DNA of 64,000 nucleotides from assembly GCF_003073045.1 (NCBI RefSeq), contig NC_037596.1, positions 12,087,950 through 12,151,949 of the forward strand, given 5' to 3'. Numbering within the stretch: the first letter of the stretch is position 1; each line of letters opens with the position of its first letter. The notes under the pieces are model-generated. The model had not been told where the DNA came from, did no database searches, and saw only the letters and a program-made list of their open reading frames with translations. This DNA is from Pomacea canaliculata (taxonomy: Eukaryota > Mollusca > Gastropoda > Architaenioglossa > Ampullariidae). Both the position numbers and the translations under genes were made by a program. Below, in pieces: positions 1-11,249 of this stretch.

Positions 1-3000
1 GCCGGAAGATTTGAGATGAACAAGGTTCCTTGTTCATTCCTATACAAGTTAAAGTCTGCAGAGCTATTTGCGGAAAATATGATTAAGAGGATCCCATATA
101 CATTTAACTAAAATTTACTGAAAGATCAGAGGATTAGAAAGCTAGGCTGTTGGCCGAAAGTCCGGTTGTAAATCTTAACAAATCTTATCATAGATTGACA
201 GGTCTTCTACAGCTTGGAAATACCATCAAGCTTACTATTGACATTTCTGCTACAACTGCAGTTTGTGGCTTTAGCAACTTAAGTATCTTAGCTTGTGAAA
301 AATTTAACAATCATATCTGTTACCATATTACATTAAAATGAGTGCTAGTTAGGAAAGATTTCTGAAACTAATAATTCGCAGAATACTGATATTTCTATTT
401 AATGATTTCCTTGACAGCTTCCCTCTGGAACAGAGATAAGAGATACAAAAGTATTTTTCTTTTTTTGGTCTTTTTGCGAATACGACGAAGATACCAAAGA
501 CGTATCTATATTTGTGTAAAAATGAAACCGTACGCCTAACAAGTACAAGTAGCTTTTTATCCCAGATACTCCAAGTGTACATTAGTGAATCATCAGGAAA
601 CACTTTTCCTATTCCTCTTAGAAATTTGTCGCGGACATTGTTGAGTAAGATTACACAGAACATTTTGCTTCAAATAAAATAGAAGAAGCTAGAATCTCGC
701 TAAGCGTTCACACACACACACAGACAATGAACGTTAAATACACTCTGTAGTGCCTGTTATTCTGTCATTCTGAGTACTCTTTTATCTGCAGTACACAGTA
801 CACAGTATCTTTAGTCTACAGTCCACAGTCTAGTTTTCTGTAATCTGTTTTTAGATCATTCCAGCCTATTGCTACGTTTCTTCATTTCTTCCTTCTCACA
901 TTTGTATATTCTTTTAATTAAGTTCCTCTCTTTCTGCGTTTCTTCAAACGTTTCCGATTCATTCCAACTTTCATAAGTTAGTTCATTCGTTATTTCAACC
1001 TATACGGTTATCTAGGTCTGGTGACATTTTTGTATTCATCTTATGCTGATATTAACTTTCTGTCAGGTAGGTAGTGAGGACCACGTGCAATAACATTATA
1101 TACGAGTATATTCTACTCTGTACTGTTCATATAAAAGTTTCTCTTGTCTCTATACCTTCTTGTAAGCCGTGCTTGCCGAATGTAAGTACCTTTCTGAGTG
1201 AATGGACAATCCAATAAAGGCATCTCTTGTTGTGTATTTGCTCTATCGTTTTTCTGATTTAATCACACATTTTTCACGTATTATTTTTTTTTAACTTTTG
1301 AATATGTACAGAGACAAAGAGCAAGAAGGCGAGAGACAGAAAGAAACAGACGGACAGAGAGAAGGGTAAAGGAATAAAGGGGAAGATAAAGAAGACAACA
1401 AGCCGGTTAATGGTTTTGTCCTTTTATGAAAGTCATTTATTTCGCAAGTTGAATAATACTTGGCTTAACCAGTTTCTTTTTCTTTCAACAAACATCTGCT
1501 TACGACAGATAGGTCTGGAAGTGTGCTTTACGATAGTAAACAGATGAAAGGGAAGTCTTATACCTCAAATATGCAGAAAAGAAAGATAGGCAAATGAAAT
1601 TTAGTTGATTCTTGCATTAGATAATTTTCTCAAAAGAAAATGCGTTCTGTAACTTATTTTGTGTCATTCAATATCCTTTTAATTAATTATTGAAAAGAGA
1701 CAGGACATACTGCCCCTGTCTACTCGTGAGGTATTTTCGACACTCAACTACAACCAGTTGATTAATTCATTAATAAAAAAAAGTCATGCACATCAAGAGG
1801 GAAATAAACAAACAAAGTACACCATAATAGCTTACAAGTTTCTGTCTGCGCCCAACTTTGACTTGTGCTCGCACCTGTCCTGTCATTGAAATTGAAAGGA
1901 AGGAATGCATTTAAATGGTGTTTATGTTGGTATGGAGACCATAACATCGACCACAAAAAAAGAAGTCACTGACTTTTTTATATATTTTATAACAGGGAAA
2001 AAGAATGAATAACGTCGCTGCCTTTGTTACTATTTTAAAATTAGAAGAAAGTGTACTCAAAGTCTATCTTAAAGTTAATGCTAAAAATATGAATAAAAAA
2101 ATTATCACAATACAATCAGCAAATTGATTAAGATCATTATTTCATTTAGTTTCGATGACTTACTAGAAATAGTTCCTTCTATATTTTCATTTAAGACAAT
2201 ACGTCTTCACTCACTTTTACAATAAGAGCTATTTGTCAAGAGCACAGAAATAATTTCACTGAAAATTTTTTTTTTCTTTGCAGGTTCTTTCGTTCCTCTT
2301 CCACTTCCAGAAGGCTTCCTTCCCACAAGATATATCTACTCTGTACCTGCTAGGATTCCACTTATTGATAGTTGAACAATTTGTGTACGATTCAAAGTCT
2401 AGTATTAAGAAAACAATTGTTGAATTTCCCAGGATATTTTTTTTTTGTTGATGGTTGGAAAATGTGCAAAACATCTCAGCTCTTATTAACCTCGGCCTTT
2501 TAAAAAAAAAACCCAGAAATAATGTCTTTAACTGCTGAGATCTAAATAAAGTTTACTTAAAAAATAATAACTTTTTTAAGCAGACCTGTTCCTAAAGTGG
2601 AATCTTCGAGCAATTAATACACAGGTTAACGAAAAGGAATATGCAAGCAAGTAGACAGGTAAAGAAAACATGCAGAAAGACCCAAGAACAAACATGCAAG
2701 ATTAGGCTAGGCTAGAGAGAATAGAAGACATCGATCACAGCTTTTTGAAACGTATTCTAAATCTTATATTTTAAACAAAGAAGTTGTCTATGGTGAGTCC
2801 ACAAAACAAACTGAACAACGCCCAGATGTTTGAAATCCTTAATGTGTGACAGAAAATAAATCTCCATGGTAATGCCGTTTGACTATTCCCAGATGAAGAT
2901 GTCTGGAGCCAAACAGGTGGATTTCAGTGCAATATGAATACTTAGTCTTGTGTTTCAGGAAGAAAATAAAGAGCAGTTTCCTTAGGCACGGTCTCAGTTG

Positions 3001-3930
3001 GCCTTCCCCTCGTCACACTATGTCTTAACAGGATCTTTGAAGAGACAGTATACTAGATTGTAAAGATTGCAAGCTGTATAATCAAATCATTTTATGGTGG
3101 GACGCAACACTCTGTAAGTAAAGGATGAAATCGCAGGGATATGAAAAAATAGTATCATCAAAACAGAATATACGTGCATCCTATTCCATTGCAAGATGTG
3201 TGTTGAACATGCAGAACCCTTGCTTTATTTTTAAAGCGGTCTTAGGAAAAAGAAAAAAAAAACCAGTAAGCGCTCCCAAAAAAGCCTTTCAGTCAATAAT
3301 AATAATAATACAAAATTTGTTAAGCGTATAATCAAACCTCTAAGGAATATGCTCTTAGCTCCTAAGAACTGAAAGAGACATGTACAGCATACGAGGGACA
3401 GGAAAACAAAAGAATAACACATAAACTATGAAAGAATAAATAACAGTACTAATGATAAATAAAAACAAGTACAGAAAACATAAAGAGGAACCTAATAACA
3501 AGAATTGAGAGTATCAAACTTATTAAAGAATTAAACTTGTTTCCAAAGTTATCCTATATAGTAGAATGCTAAAATTTAATTTATTTATACAGTAAAAGCA
3601 AAATATAATGGTAATGTTGTTTTCATATCTGTCCAACAGTCTTAGATAAAAGAAAAAGTCTTAGCGTAATGGAGATATATCAAATGAATAAAGAAATTCC
3701 AATTATTTTGTCATCATGATTTGTGAGAGGTAAGCAAAGGATTTGTGTACTCTAATAAAATCCTGGCACAGCACGTGCTCCCAAACGCATTTTAAAGCAA
3801 AAATAAAGTAAGCACTCAAGCATAACTGCATTCATGAGCTGTTCAGAACAGAAGATATGCATGACCAACAAGTAGGATAGCTAAAGGAAAAGACGTGTTT
3901 CAAGACAAATATGTTTTTTATGATATGTTA
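1..3930. other. No recognisable gene; AT-rich flank left of locus A
   Basis: I see no convincing coding exon here on either strand. The longest open frame (minus, 349-663) has no recognisable family and no clear splice context. Minor structure: a perfect 10-bp inverted repeat with a 2-bp spacer at 16-37, a CA run near 710-724 and several poly-A/poly-T runs. Because locus A is transcribed leftwards, any final cytoplasmic or 3' UTR exon of it would lie here or beyond the edge; I could not identify one. Confidence 0.5.
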
Positions 3931-3939
3931 TAAACTTAC

Positions 3940-3963
3940 GATAGTTAAGCCGCTTGCTGCATG
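3940..3963 (-). CDS. Candidate juxtamembrane micro-exon, locus A
   Basis: This 24-nt minus-strand segment lies between an acceptor (AACAACAATCAG) and a strong donor (GTAAGT). It keeps a phase 1-1 reading frame without a stop, so it could follow the transmembrane exon about 0.9 kb upstream and add a few basic residues (C-S-K-R-L-N-Y). The same arrangement occurs in pseudogene C at 50346-50372, 27 nt and also phase 1-1. The surrounding 150 bp is conserved between A and C and holds CACGTG motifs, so a first exon or promoter is an alternative reading. Support is splice motifs plus paralogue conservation only. Confidence 0.3.
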
Positions 3964-4853
3964 CTGATTGTTGTTTCAAGATTTACGGTATCGAGAAAAT
4001 AAACTGTCACGTGACACGTGCCGATTGGAGCCGCGCAATCACGTAATTAAAATGTTGGTGTCAACGCATGAGATAACTGCAGTTTGCTCTTCCAAAGTGC
4101 AGCGAGCAATAAAAATATGTTTCTCACATACGTGAAAAGTGTCTTCCAGCACACATTACAAACCAAAATCTCACAGAAGTTTATTTCGCATCCAAGTACA
4201 AATAATTGTGAAAGTTGTTCCATGTTTCAAACACAAAGGAACCTCCTTGAGACGGCAAAACTGCAAACTGAAGTAAAGCATCGCTAACATGACGAGAGAC
4301 GGAATTTCGAACACGATCGCAAAATATCCAGCGATGCAAATTATAAGAAGTCCAACGAAGAAACCTTCTCGGGATTTACCACTACGATCACGAACGAAAT
4401 ACTACAATAAATGAGGCACAGCAATAAAATGTGTCTGCATACGTATACAGAACCTGAATGTTAGACCAGCTCAGTGCTGCCCTGATATTCAAACATTTTG
4501 GCAGTTGAGGGTGCTGACACAAAATGTAATCATCCAGGCTCAGTCCTGTTTGTTTTCCTTGCAACACGACATTTACTAGTGATGGTCAGCACATTCTGTC
4601 TTTTATAAAAACGCTTTGTCGATATATTTACTTTTTTTCTAAAAATACAGTGACAAAGAAAACCCGGGGTAAAATACGCACAAACGTGGTAGCCGCTCTT
4701 GGACACACAAGTCAGAAAGAAATAGTAAGAGCATTTTAAAACAAAACAGAGTAATATCCCCAAAACTATAAAGTAATCTTAACTTTTAAGACTGATAAGT
4801 AGAATAAAGACCACAAAACAAGACAAATCTGGTATAAGAAAAAAAGAACTTAC

Positions 4854-4991
4854 CGGTTTTATATTTTTTAATAATTATTTTGACACATACGATGACAGTC
4901 GCGATGGCAGAACAAAGAAAAAGAAAACCACACAGAAGACCAATGATAATTCCATCATGGGCTTTTGCACCTAGAGCTGCCCTCTCTGTAA
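4854..4991 (-). CDS. Transmembrane exon of Ig receptor, locus A
   Basis: This 138-nt phase 1-1 exon has a TTTACAG acceptor (a second in-frame AG lies 6 nt further in) and a GGTAAG donor. It encodes a short extracellular stem (T-E-R-A-A-L-G-A-K), then a hydrophobic helix of about 22 residues containing IIIGLLCGFLFLCSAIATVI, then a basic stop-transfer sequence (K-I-I-I-K-K-Y-K). This is the expected layout of a type I single-pass receptor. It follows the Ig3 exon in phase. Locus B (23082-23207) and pseudogene C (50632-50769) have equivalents; the C copy has the same length but carries a stop codon. Confidence 0.8.
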
Positions 4992-5374
4992 CTGTAAATA
5001 TTAACACGTTTTAGTGTACCCTGTTTGAGTAAAGCCTATTCATGTCGAGCATTTTTATGCCAATCACACAATTTCGTTTTTGTGATAAAAGTAGGGATCA
5101 CTGTACAGTTATCCCAAAATGTTCTTTTGTAAGTGGTACGTGTATTAGTATTATTAAAATTGGTATTTTCGTATCATTTGTGTATAGAAGGTTAAATAAT
5201 TCAAATTTTAAACTCACTAGAAATTTGAACATGAAGCAGGGAAAAACAGTCACCTTATAGTGATTTCATGCCTTAAAGAATTAGTTAAATAATGATGGCT
5301 GGATTGTTTGATAATTATTTATATTGTGCATTGTGTATTCATTATATAATTTAAACATGCTTTAATATACATAC

Positions 5375-5662
5375 TAGATTTTCCAGTGGTTGTAATTGAT
5401 GTATTTCCAGAGCCAGCTTCGTTGCTAAGAACTATTCTCCAGTTCCCTTGGGTTATGTTTCCTTCCACAAGAAGCCTTAACACCAAATCAGGAGGATGGC
5501 CAGTAAGGTTGCACTCCACTTTCGGTATGAATGTATTCTCTGATGGGTCTGGTAACAGGCGACATTCATTGAATGCTGTTGTGTGTGCCTTCACATGGAA
5601 TCTTACTTTCTCCAGTTCTGATGGAACGATTGACAAAGGACTGTCAAGAAACTGAGGAGTAC
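5375..5662 (-). CDS. Third Ig-like domain exon, locus A
   Basis: A 288-nt phase 1-1 exon (acceptor TTTGCAG, donor GTATGT) encoding 96 residues that begin G-T-P-Q-F-L-D. Two cysteines (N-E-C-R-L and V-E-C-N-L-T-G) bracket a typical beta-sandwich core, and the end N-W-R-I-V-L-S-N-E-A-G-S matches the F/G region of I-set Ig domains, except that no cysteine follows. N-glycosylation sequons are visible (N-L-T, N-I-T, N-T-S). The locus B equivalent at 23638-23925 has exactly the same length. I infer an extracellular membrane-proximal domain; the ligand is unknown. Confidence 0.8.
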
Positions 5663-5908
5663 CTGCAAACATTAGTAGCATTAGTTTCGTCATTAAGAAA
5701 TCAAGACTAGCATATATTAATGTGTATAGTGTAATTCTAAGATGTTTACACACATACATGCACCCGTGTGATTGCGTAGGTGCATGTGTGTATACATAAA
5801 AAAACATATCTCGGGGGTTATATATATATTCTCATCTTCCCATCATGCAGTTTCATTAAATACAAACAAAAACAAAGTATGTCATGAGATAGTTTGCCTT
5901 CTACTCAC

Positions 5909-6250
5909 ATTTGACAAGAAAAGACACCGATCTATTCTTTGTTGACCCGCTTCCTTGACATACAACTGTTGGCCAGTTATCTTCACATTCCACTGACAGT
6001 GAAAAGTCCAGATGGTCTTCTCCCATACCAGTGCCTTTCTTATTTTTTATTATTCCGTTTGTAGTTTCTGTCCCTTTGTTAGCTAGATCTGAAATAACTT
6101 CTTTACTGTTTTGGTCCACCAGACGGAAGGTGACAGGGGGGTTTCCTTTGTCAAAGGAGCAGAAGACGCTGACCTCTTGACCCTCAGTGATGAGATGAGT
6201 ATCGTTCACTTCCTGTCCGTTTATTGCGAGACGTGTGACTCTGGATGGGT
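5909..6250 (-). CDS. Second Ig-like domain exon, locus A
   Basis: A 342-nt phase 1-1 exon (acceptor AATACAG, donor GTGAGT) encoding 114 residues. It begins D-P-S-R-V-T-R-L-A-I-N-G-Q-E-V and has a clear Ig pattern: G-Q-E-V-S-V-F-C-S-F then G-N-P-P-V-T-F, and later F-S-L-S-V-E-C and P-T-V-V-C-Q-G. It ends N-R-S-V-S-F-L-V-K-C. It has about five cysteines, more than the canonical pair. The equivalents in locus B (25012-25320) and pseudogene C (54534-54854) are clearly homologous but differ in the middle, where this copy carries a K/G-rich insertion. Secreted/extracellular by context. Confidence 0.85.
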
Positions 6251-7002
6251 CTGTATTCGCAAAACGAGAAATCATGTACTCATAAGCTATATAAAGACAC
6301 CATTATATCAGACTTCTAAGACTAATATTCTTTTGATTCTCAAAAATCCCAGGAATGGCAATATTTATCTACTTTATATATATATGTGTGTGTGTGTGTA
6401 AAATGTATTGAAGTATAAATGTTAATAATATATTATAAAATTAGGTTATATATCTCGATATAAACTAGGTTTAGAAATCGTGACTGCATTAAATTCAATA
6501 GTAATATTATTGCGATGGCTTAAGAAGATTTTGTAAGAGTCCTGGTAAACTTTTTATCTTGCTAGCTATATATATCCTGAAAGCCTCGATATCTCGCATA
6601 ACAATATTAAACAGTATTTTGCTTGTTTGTCAGGCATACACCGTAAAAAAAGTAACTGAACTCTCTATCACTCCTGATAAACACAGTTTTATTGCTGCTA
6701 GTTACCAGTTTTCAAAAAAAAAAATAATAATAATTAGACCCAAGAGTAAAGAAATGAAGACTTTTATCTGTGTGTTTTGTTAACTGGAGGGGGAGGTCAG
6801 CAACTGTAATCAATGGGCTGCATAATATGTAGAACAATGTTCAAACCGATGTTTAGACCAACTTTTTCATTGATATTACGAAATTGTTTTATTGCACGTT
6901 TAAATAAACTTAATATTCAAGACATTGGCAGCATTTTTACTATTTTTAAATATAATATTTTGTTAAAGTAAGATAAGAGATGAGGAAAGAAAGGATCTAA
7001 GG

Positions 7003-7174
7003 CAGCTGTTCTCAACCTATTACTTTTGATGCCCCCCCCCCCCCCGACGAACAAAAGTAGGTCGCCTCGCCCCCTTAGCCAACCATGTAAGCTAATTTCA
7101 CTAATACCGGTATTAAAAAAATGACCACCTTCGCGCCCCCCCCCCACCTTGTAAGTACCGTTTGAGAACCGCTG
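7003..7174. mobile_element. hAT-type MITE with poly-C tracts
   Basis: The ends are imperfect inverted repeats: CAGCTGTTCTCAACC on the left and, read from the other strand, CAGCGGTTCTCAAAC on the right. This is the usual start of hAT-family terminal repeats. The 172-bp body has no coding capacity and includes two runs of 11 or more C. The flanking 8-mers (ATCTAAGG and ACACTAGG) resemble each other only partly, so the target-site duplication is weak. It lies in the intron between the Ig1 and Ig2 exons of locus A. Confidence 0.6.
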
Positions 7175-7582
7175 ACACTAGGGGTTAGCAGGGGTAGGAC
7201 TTATTAGAGGTGGATGGTAAACCGTTCACTGAGTAATAAAATTAAATTACTGACTTTGGCGCCCTTTTTAAAACGAATCCTGCTGACATGCCTCATTCTC
7301 CGTGAGAGTACATACGGTAAGGGTCAAAGGTTGCACTGTTTTTTGTGTGTATTTTTGACTGATTTTGTTGTTTCATAGTTTGTAACATTGCATTGATTAA
7401 TACTATTTATAATGTGAAAAAGGGCAAGTTACTGGCGCAATAACGAGAATGAAAATTGATTAAAATGGTCTAAAATCTTGGCTAAAGTTCTCAATCGTGT
7501 TTTTCACGGCTGTTGGTGGTTTGTTCTTGCTGACATTCTGGCTGCTTTAACAAAGGATCTGTACGCGTAATCATTTACTTAC

Positions 7583-7963
7583 ATGTCACATCAATGGGTA
7601 TCTGCAGCATACTCTGTCTGTATAGATCTTTATTCTCAATGTCGAGATATATAGCAGTGATGGACCGAGTGAGCAGCTGTGAAATCTTTATCTCCCAGGT
7701 CCTCATGGAGCTGGTGAAGTTGCGACGCTCTGCTACACACAGTGTGTCTCCTCCGACATCATTATATTGCACAACAGTGAAGAGCTGAGACTGTTCTCTC
7801 CTTGAAAATTTGCACAGAGTTGATCTGCTGTTATTTTGGCACACGTCAACATAGAGACGGGATGTGTCTGTGTAAGTCGAGAGTTCACTAATATTTAGAA
7901 GATAGGTAATATTTAAAAAACTTCCTTCATTTTGAGATATTTTATTGACGTTCATCTTTCCAT
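7583..7963 (-). CDS. First Ig-like domain exon, inner copy, locus A
   Basis: A 381-nt phase 1-1 exon (acceptor TTTTTTCAG, donor GTAAGT), 127 residues. Key stretches are N-I-T-Y-L-L-N-I-S-E, R-L-Y-V-D-V-C-Q-N-N, T-L-C-K-F-S-R-R-E-Q-S, T-L-C-V-A-E-R-R and W-E-I-K-I-S-Q-L-L. It is closely related to 9856-10239 and 27885-28268. The spacing of cysteines and the tryptophan fits a divergent Ig fold, but I do not recognise a named family. Its own upstream leader exon (8240-8315) is dead, so in a transcript it would have to be spliced from the outer Ig1 exon; the symmetrical phases allow this. Confidence 0.75.
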
Positions 7964-8239
7964 CTGAAAAAACAGACAAAACCGTGTTTAAACACATAGA
8001 CATACACTAACTTTTTCCTTATAGGTATGTGTGTTCAAAAGGAAAAACAAAAACTCAGTCTTCGACAAACACTTGTTAAAAACATCACTAATTTACTCGT
8101 ATTTTCAATTACATATATAAAACATGTTCATATGGTCAATAAAAGTACTTATTCGTAAAATATATTTATATCTAAACTGATGTGCATAGATGTACATACC
8201 ATATATCAGCTCATTATTAGTACGGAAAATTGTATTACT

Positions 8240-8315
8240 TGATATGAGCAGGAAACGCCTACTTGTGTAAACTGAATAGTATTAGAAAAGAAAATATTTA
8301 GAAAACTGTCTCCAT
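8240..8315 (-). pseudogene. Inactivated signal-peptide exon, locus A inner copy
   Basis: This aligns with the intact leader exons at 10840-10912 and 28586-28664. Reading from the conserved ATG (8315-8313), codon 6 is TAA where the outer copy has CAA, and codon 19 is TAG where it has CAG. Both are C-to-T changes. The donor region has also lost about 4 bp relative to locus B, so the only usable GT would leave the exon in phase 2 rather than phase 1. The upstream TATA and GAAAACGAAAG-like elements are still present. The loss of the start is direct observation; the effect on expression of the downstream exons is inference. Confidence 0.75.
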
Positions 8316-8417
8316 AGCCATACACCTCAGGCGGCTGTGTATTTGTCTCAACAGCGTGAGTGCGATGTCGACATCAAGTGTAGATGAAGGTTGGGCACAT
8401 CCTGTACTGTTTAAATC

Positions 8418-8446
8418 TTATAAGCACTCCAAGCTTTCGTTTTCCT
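8418..8446 (-). promoter_or_regulatory. TATA box plus IRF-like element, inner copy of locus A
   Basis: On the minus strand GGAAAACGAAAG (8446-8435) is followed 9 bp later by CTTATAAG (8425-8418), about 100 bp before the dead leader ATG. The same pair in the same spacing occurs at 11010-11037 and 28764-28791. GAAAACGAAA fits the GAAANNGAAA core bound by IRF-family proteins; any function in this species is inferred. Confidence 0.5.
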
Positions 8447-9508
8447 TGTACAGTTTAGTACAGTCATAGTCTTATGTTCTTTGATAGAAGACAATGTGTC
8501 TTTGTTTCTAATAGCTCAAAGTACAAGGTTTTTAGTACAAATACTTGATATAAAGCTGAAATACGTAGATTTGCTAAAGCAAAGTATTGTCTTCATGTAT
8601 AGGTTACGCATTTATAGCCAATTTGTTCAATATAGTATATAAACTTAAGCTACACTTTTTTTCTTATGCTCCGTTTCTCAATTGTTAGCCTTCTATAGAC
8701 GTTTTTGCTTATAATAGAGTTTAAATTTACCGTTTTGCTTTAGAAATTATTATAGCTATTTTTGAGGATATAGCAATCATCCTTTATCTAAGACATTAGT
8801 GAATTCATTTCAGCTAATATGCAGACTAAAATATTGACCCCGCTAGCATTTTGAGGATGTTTTTAATAAAACCTTTAATAGAGAGCATTCACGTTTTTGG
8901 TAAGCTCTTTTTAACTGATATGACTTCCTTTTTTCTTACACCAATCAAAAAGAATTTGAGTAACAAAATATATTTTGAAAAAAATGTTTTTTGGAAAAGT
9001 TACAAAACTTGTTATTGTGTTTTTACCGTTCCGTTTATAATAGCAAAAATTAAACCATATGAAGCTCCTGTAATGTATGGGTGTCTTATTTTTACATGTT
9101 TATATTTTATCCATACATCCATTCAGACCTTTGTATCATTGACATGTACATTTATGTCAATTTTAGATAAGTTTTGTTCGTAGGCACATTGTCCTTTTAG
9201 TTGTTACTGCTCTTTGACTCAGGCTATTCGTATTTATATCTCGCTCATGCTATTGATTGTGTTTCGTTAGTTTACTTTTTTTTAATTGTCTAAATGTGCC
9301 GCTGGTTTTATTAGTATTTCTATTTTAATATCTTTTATATTTATTTGTCATAAAAAATATTTCATTTTTTATTCCTTCATGTTGTTTTCAAACTTTCAAA
9401 TATTAGTTTATTTTTTGCCTGTATTGTAGCCAACTTCCATTTCCTTCCGCACATAGTACCCACTCAATAATTTATCTTATGAGTAGACATAAATCAATGC
9501 GAATTTTC

Positions 9509-9766
9509 TTATGTTACTGTCACTATAAAGCCGTTATCAGATTTCTTCTCGCCGACATTTAACAAAGGGTCAGTGAACGTAATCGCATGAATAGTGAAAA
9601 AAAGCCTTCTGTTTTCGACGTCACCCAAGTGATCTCCTATAGTTATCTTTACTGGATGCTTTTTGTTATTACTAGAACCGTTAACTGTTTTCGTTGAGTA
9701 GAGCTCCTCTCCAGCCTTTCCCATGTGTAGTCCCCTGCCTCCATATAATTTTACCTTAATGCCCAT
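9509..9766 (-). CDS. Unassigned 85-residue open frame between the two Ig1 copies
   Basis: The minus-strand frame starts M-G-I-K-V-K-L-Y-G-G-R-G and contains H-P-V-K-I-T-I-G-D-H-L-G-D-V-E-N-R-R-L-F-F-T-I, a mildly strand-like composition. I do not recognise it and found no phase-compatible acceptor. Recognisable homologues of the same DNA lie downstream of the locus B Ig1 exon (about 27665-27800, with frame breaks and next to a MITE) and near 7500-7570. It could be a diverged fragment of an Ig-type exon or chance. Treat as an open frame only. Confidence 0.2.
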   Translation of the reverse strand: MGIKVKLYGGRGLHMGKAGEELYSTKTVNGSSNNKKHPVKITIGDHLGDVENRRLFFTIHAITFTDPLLNVGEKKSDNGFIVTVT

Positions 9767-9855
9767 GTCTCGTAGTCACTTAAAGCAGTTATAACAATAA
9801 TAAAAAACTATAATACACCACTTGAAATGATGCTTTTATAGCTCTGATTACTTAC

Positions 9856-10239
9856 ATGTCACATCAATGGGTATCTGCAGCACTGTCTGTCTGTGGAGAG
9901 TTTTATTCTCAATGTCGAGATATATAGCAGTGATGGACCGAGTGAGCAGCTGTGAAATCTTTATCTCCCAGGTCCTCATGGAGCTGGTGAAGTAGCGACG
10001 CTCTGCTACACACAGTGTGTCATCTCCGGCATCATTATACTGCACAACAGTGAAGTGCTGAGACTGTTCTCTCCTTGAGAATTTGCAGAGCGATTTTCTT
10101 TGGTCATTTTGGCACACGTCAACATAGAGACGGGATTTGTGTGCATACACTGAGTCTTCACTAATATTTAGAAGATAGGTAATACTTAATAAACTGCCTT
10201 CGTTTTGAGATAATATTTCACTGACGTTTACCATTCCAC
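9856..10239 (-). CDS. First Ig-like domain exon, outer copy, locus A
   Basis: A 384-nt phase 1-1 exon (acceptor TTTTCAG, donor GTAAGT), 128 residues. It is nearly the same as 27885-28268 and close to 7583-7963: R-L-Y-V-D-V-C-Q-N-D, S-L-C-K-F-S-R-R-E-Q-S-Q, D-T-L-C-V-A-E-R-R, W-E-I-K-I-S-Q-L-L-T-R-S. It follows the intact leader exon at 10840-10912 in phase. No Ig2 exon lies between it and the inner Ig1 copy, so its transcript either continues into the inner copy's exons, giving a four-Ig receptor, or is a truncated duplicate. Confidence 0.8.
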
Positions 10240-10839
10240 CTGAAAATAAAGACACGATCGTGTTCACAGTGTTTTCAGACATACACAAACATATACAGAC
10301 TAATTGTTCGTCATATGTATGTGTGTTCAAAAATAAAAACTTAGTCTTCGACAAACTCTTGTTACACAAGAAACTAGAAAAAGATTTTTTTAAATTTCAC
10401 TGTCAATCTTTTTTAATGCTATTAATTTACCCCTATTATCAATTATGTATATCAACACGACTATAGGGTCAATAAAGTAGTACTTGTAACATATATATAT
10501 ATATAAACTGATGTCAGTAGTAAATGATAGATGTGCACACCATATGTCAGCTCATTATTGGTTGGTACTGGCATAAAAAAGATTTTTGTTAAATGAGTAT
10601 CATACTTTACTATAAAAGTACAAGAAATTATTAGAAAAGCAAAATACAAACTGAATCTCTTTATCAGTTTTGTAGATATTACAGTTTGAAGTTCATGATT
10701 TGAGTTACAGCTGTAACTATTTATTCTGGACCCTGTTTGAAGCCCTCATATGTAGCAGCGTGAAATCTTAGAAATTCCCAAGGACTTTGTCTGAAAGGTA
10801 GGAACACTGACTCTTTTTAATGAAAATTTGGCTACTTAC

Positions 10840-10912
10840 AATGAAAAGGAAACGCCTGCTTCTGTAAGCTGAATATTATTAGAAAAAAGCATATTTGGAA
10901 AACTGTCTCCAT
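10840..10912 (-). CDS. Signal-peptide (start) exon, locus A outer copy
   Basis: The ATG at 10912 starts 24 codons plus one base, ending at GTAAGT (phase 1). The peptide M-E-T-V-F-Q-I-C-F-F-L-I-I-F-S-L-Q has a hydrophobic core of about 10 residues, as expected for an ER signal peptide. The start is chosen because this ATG, the hydrophobic core and the donor are conserved with locus B, and a TATA box lies about 100 bp upstream. Joined to 9856-10239 it reads through in frame. An upstream in-frame ATG exists but falls in the conserved promoter block. Confidence 0.75.
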
Positions 10913-11009
10913 AACGATACCCTTCAGGCGGCTGTGTAGACAACAGTGTGAGTGAGATGTCCACATAAAGTGGAGCTTAAAGGTTGAGCACATCCTGTGC
11001 TGATTACAT

Positions 11010-11037
11010 CTTATAAGCACTCCAAGCTTTCGTTTTC
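11010..11037 (-). promoter_or_regulatory. TATA box plus IRF-like element, outer copy of locus A
   Basis: On the minus strand GAAAACGAAAG (11037-11027) precedes CTTATAAG (11017-11010), with the leader ATG at 10912. The segment from the IRF-like element to just past the TATA box is almost identical to the corresponding parts of loci A-inner and B, while the sequence nearer the ATG diverges more. That is the pattern of a maintained core promoter. Binding by IRF-type factors is inference from the GAAANNGAAA core. Confidence 0.55.
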
Positions 11038-11249
11038 CTTGTACAGTTTATTACAGTCATAGTTTCTTTGTTCTTGGTAAAATGCAGTGTGTCTTTGTTT
11101 CTAATAACTAAAATAACAAGGTTTTTAGTATAAATACTTGATATAGAGCTGAAATAAGTAGTAGATCTGCTAAAGCATTCGAAGTATTTTATATCTGGTT
11201 ACTCATTATATAAACACTGTATTGAAATTAGTGTTAAACCAATATGTTA

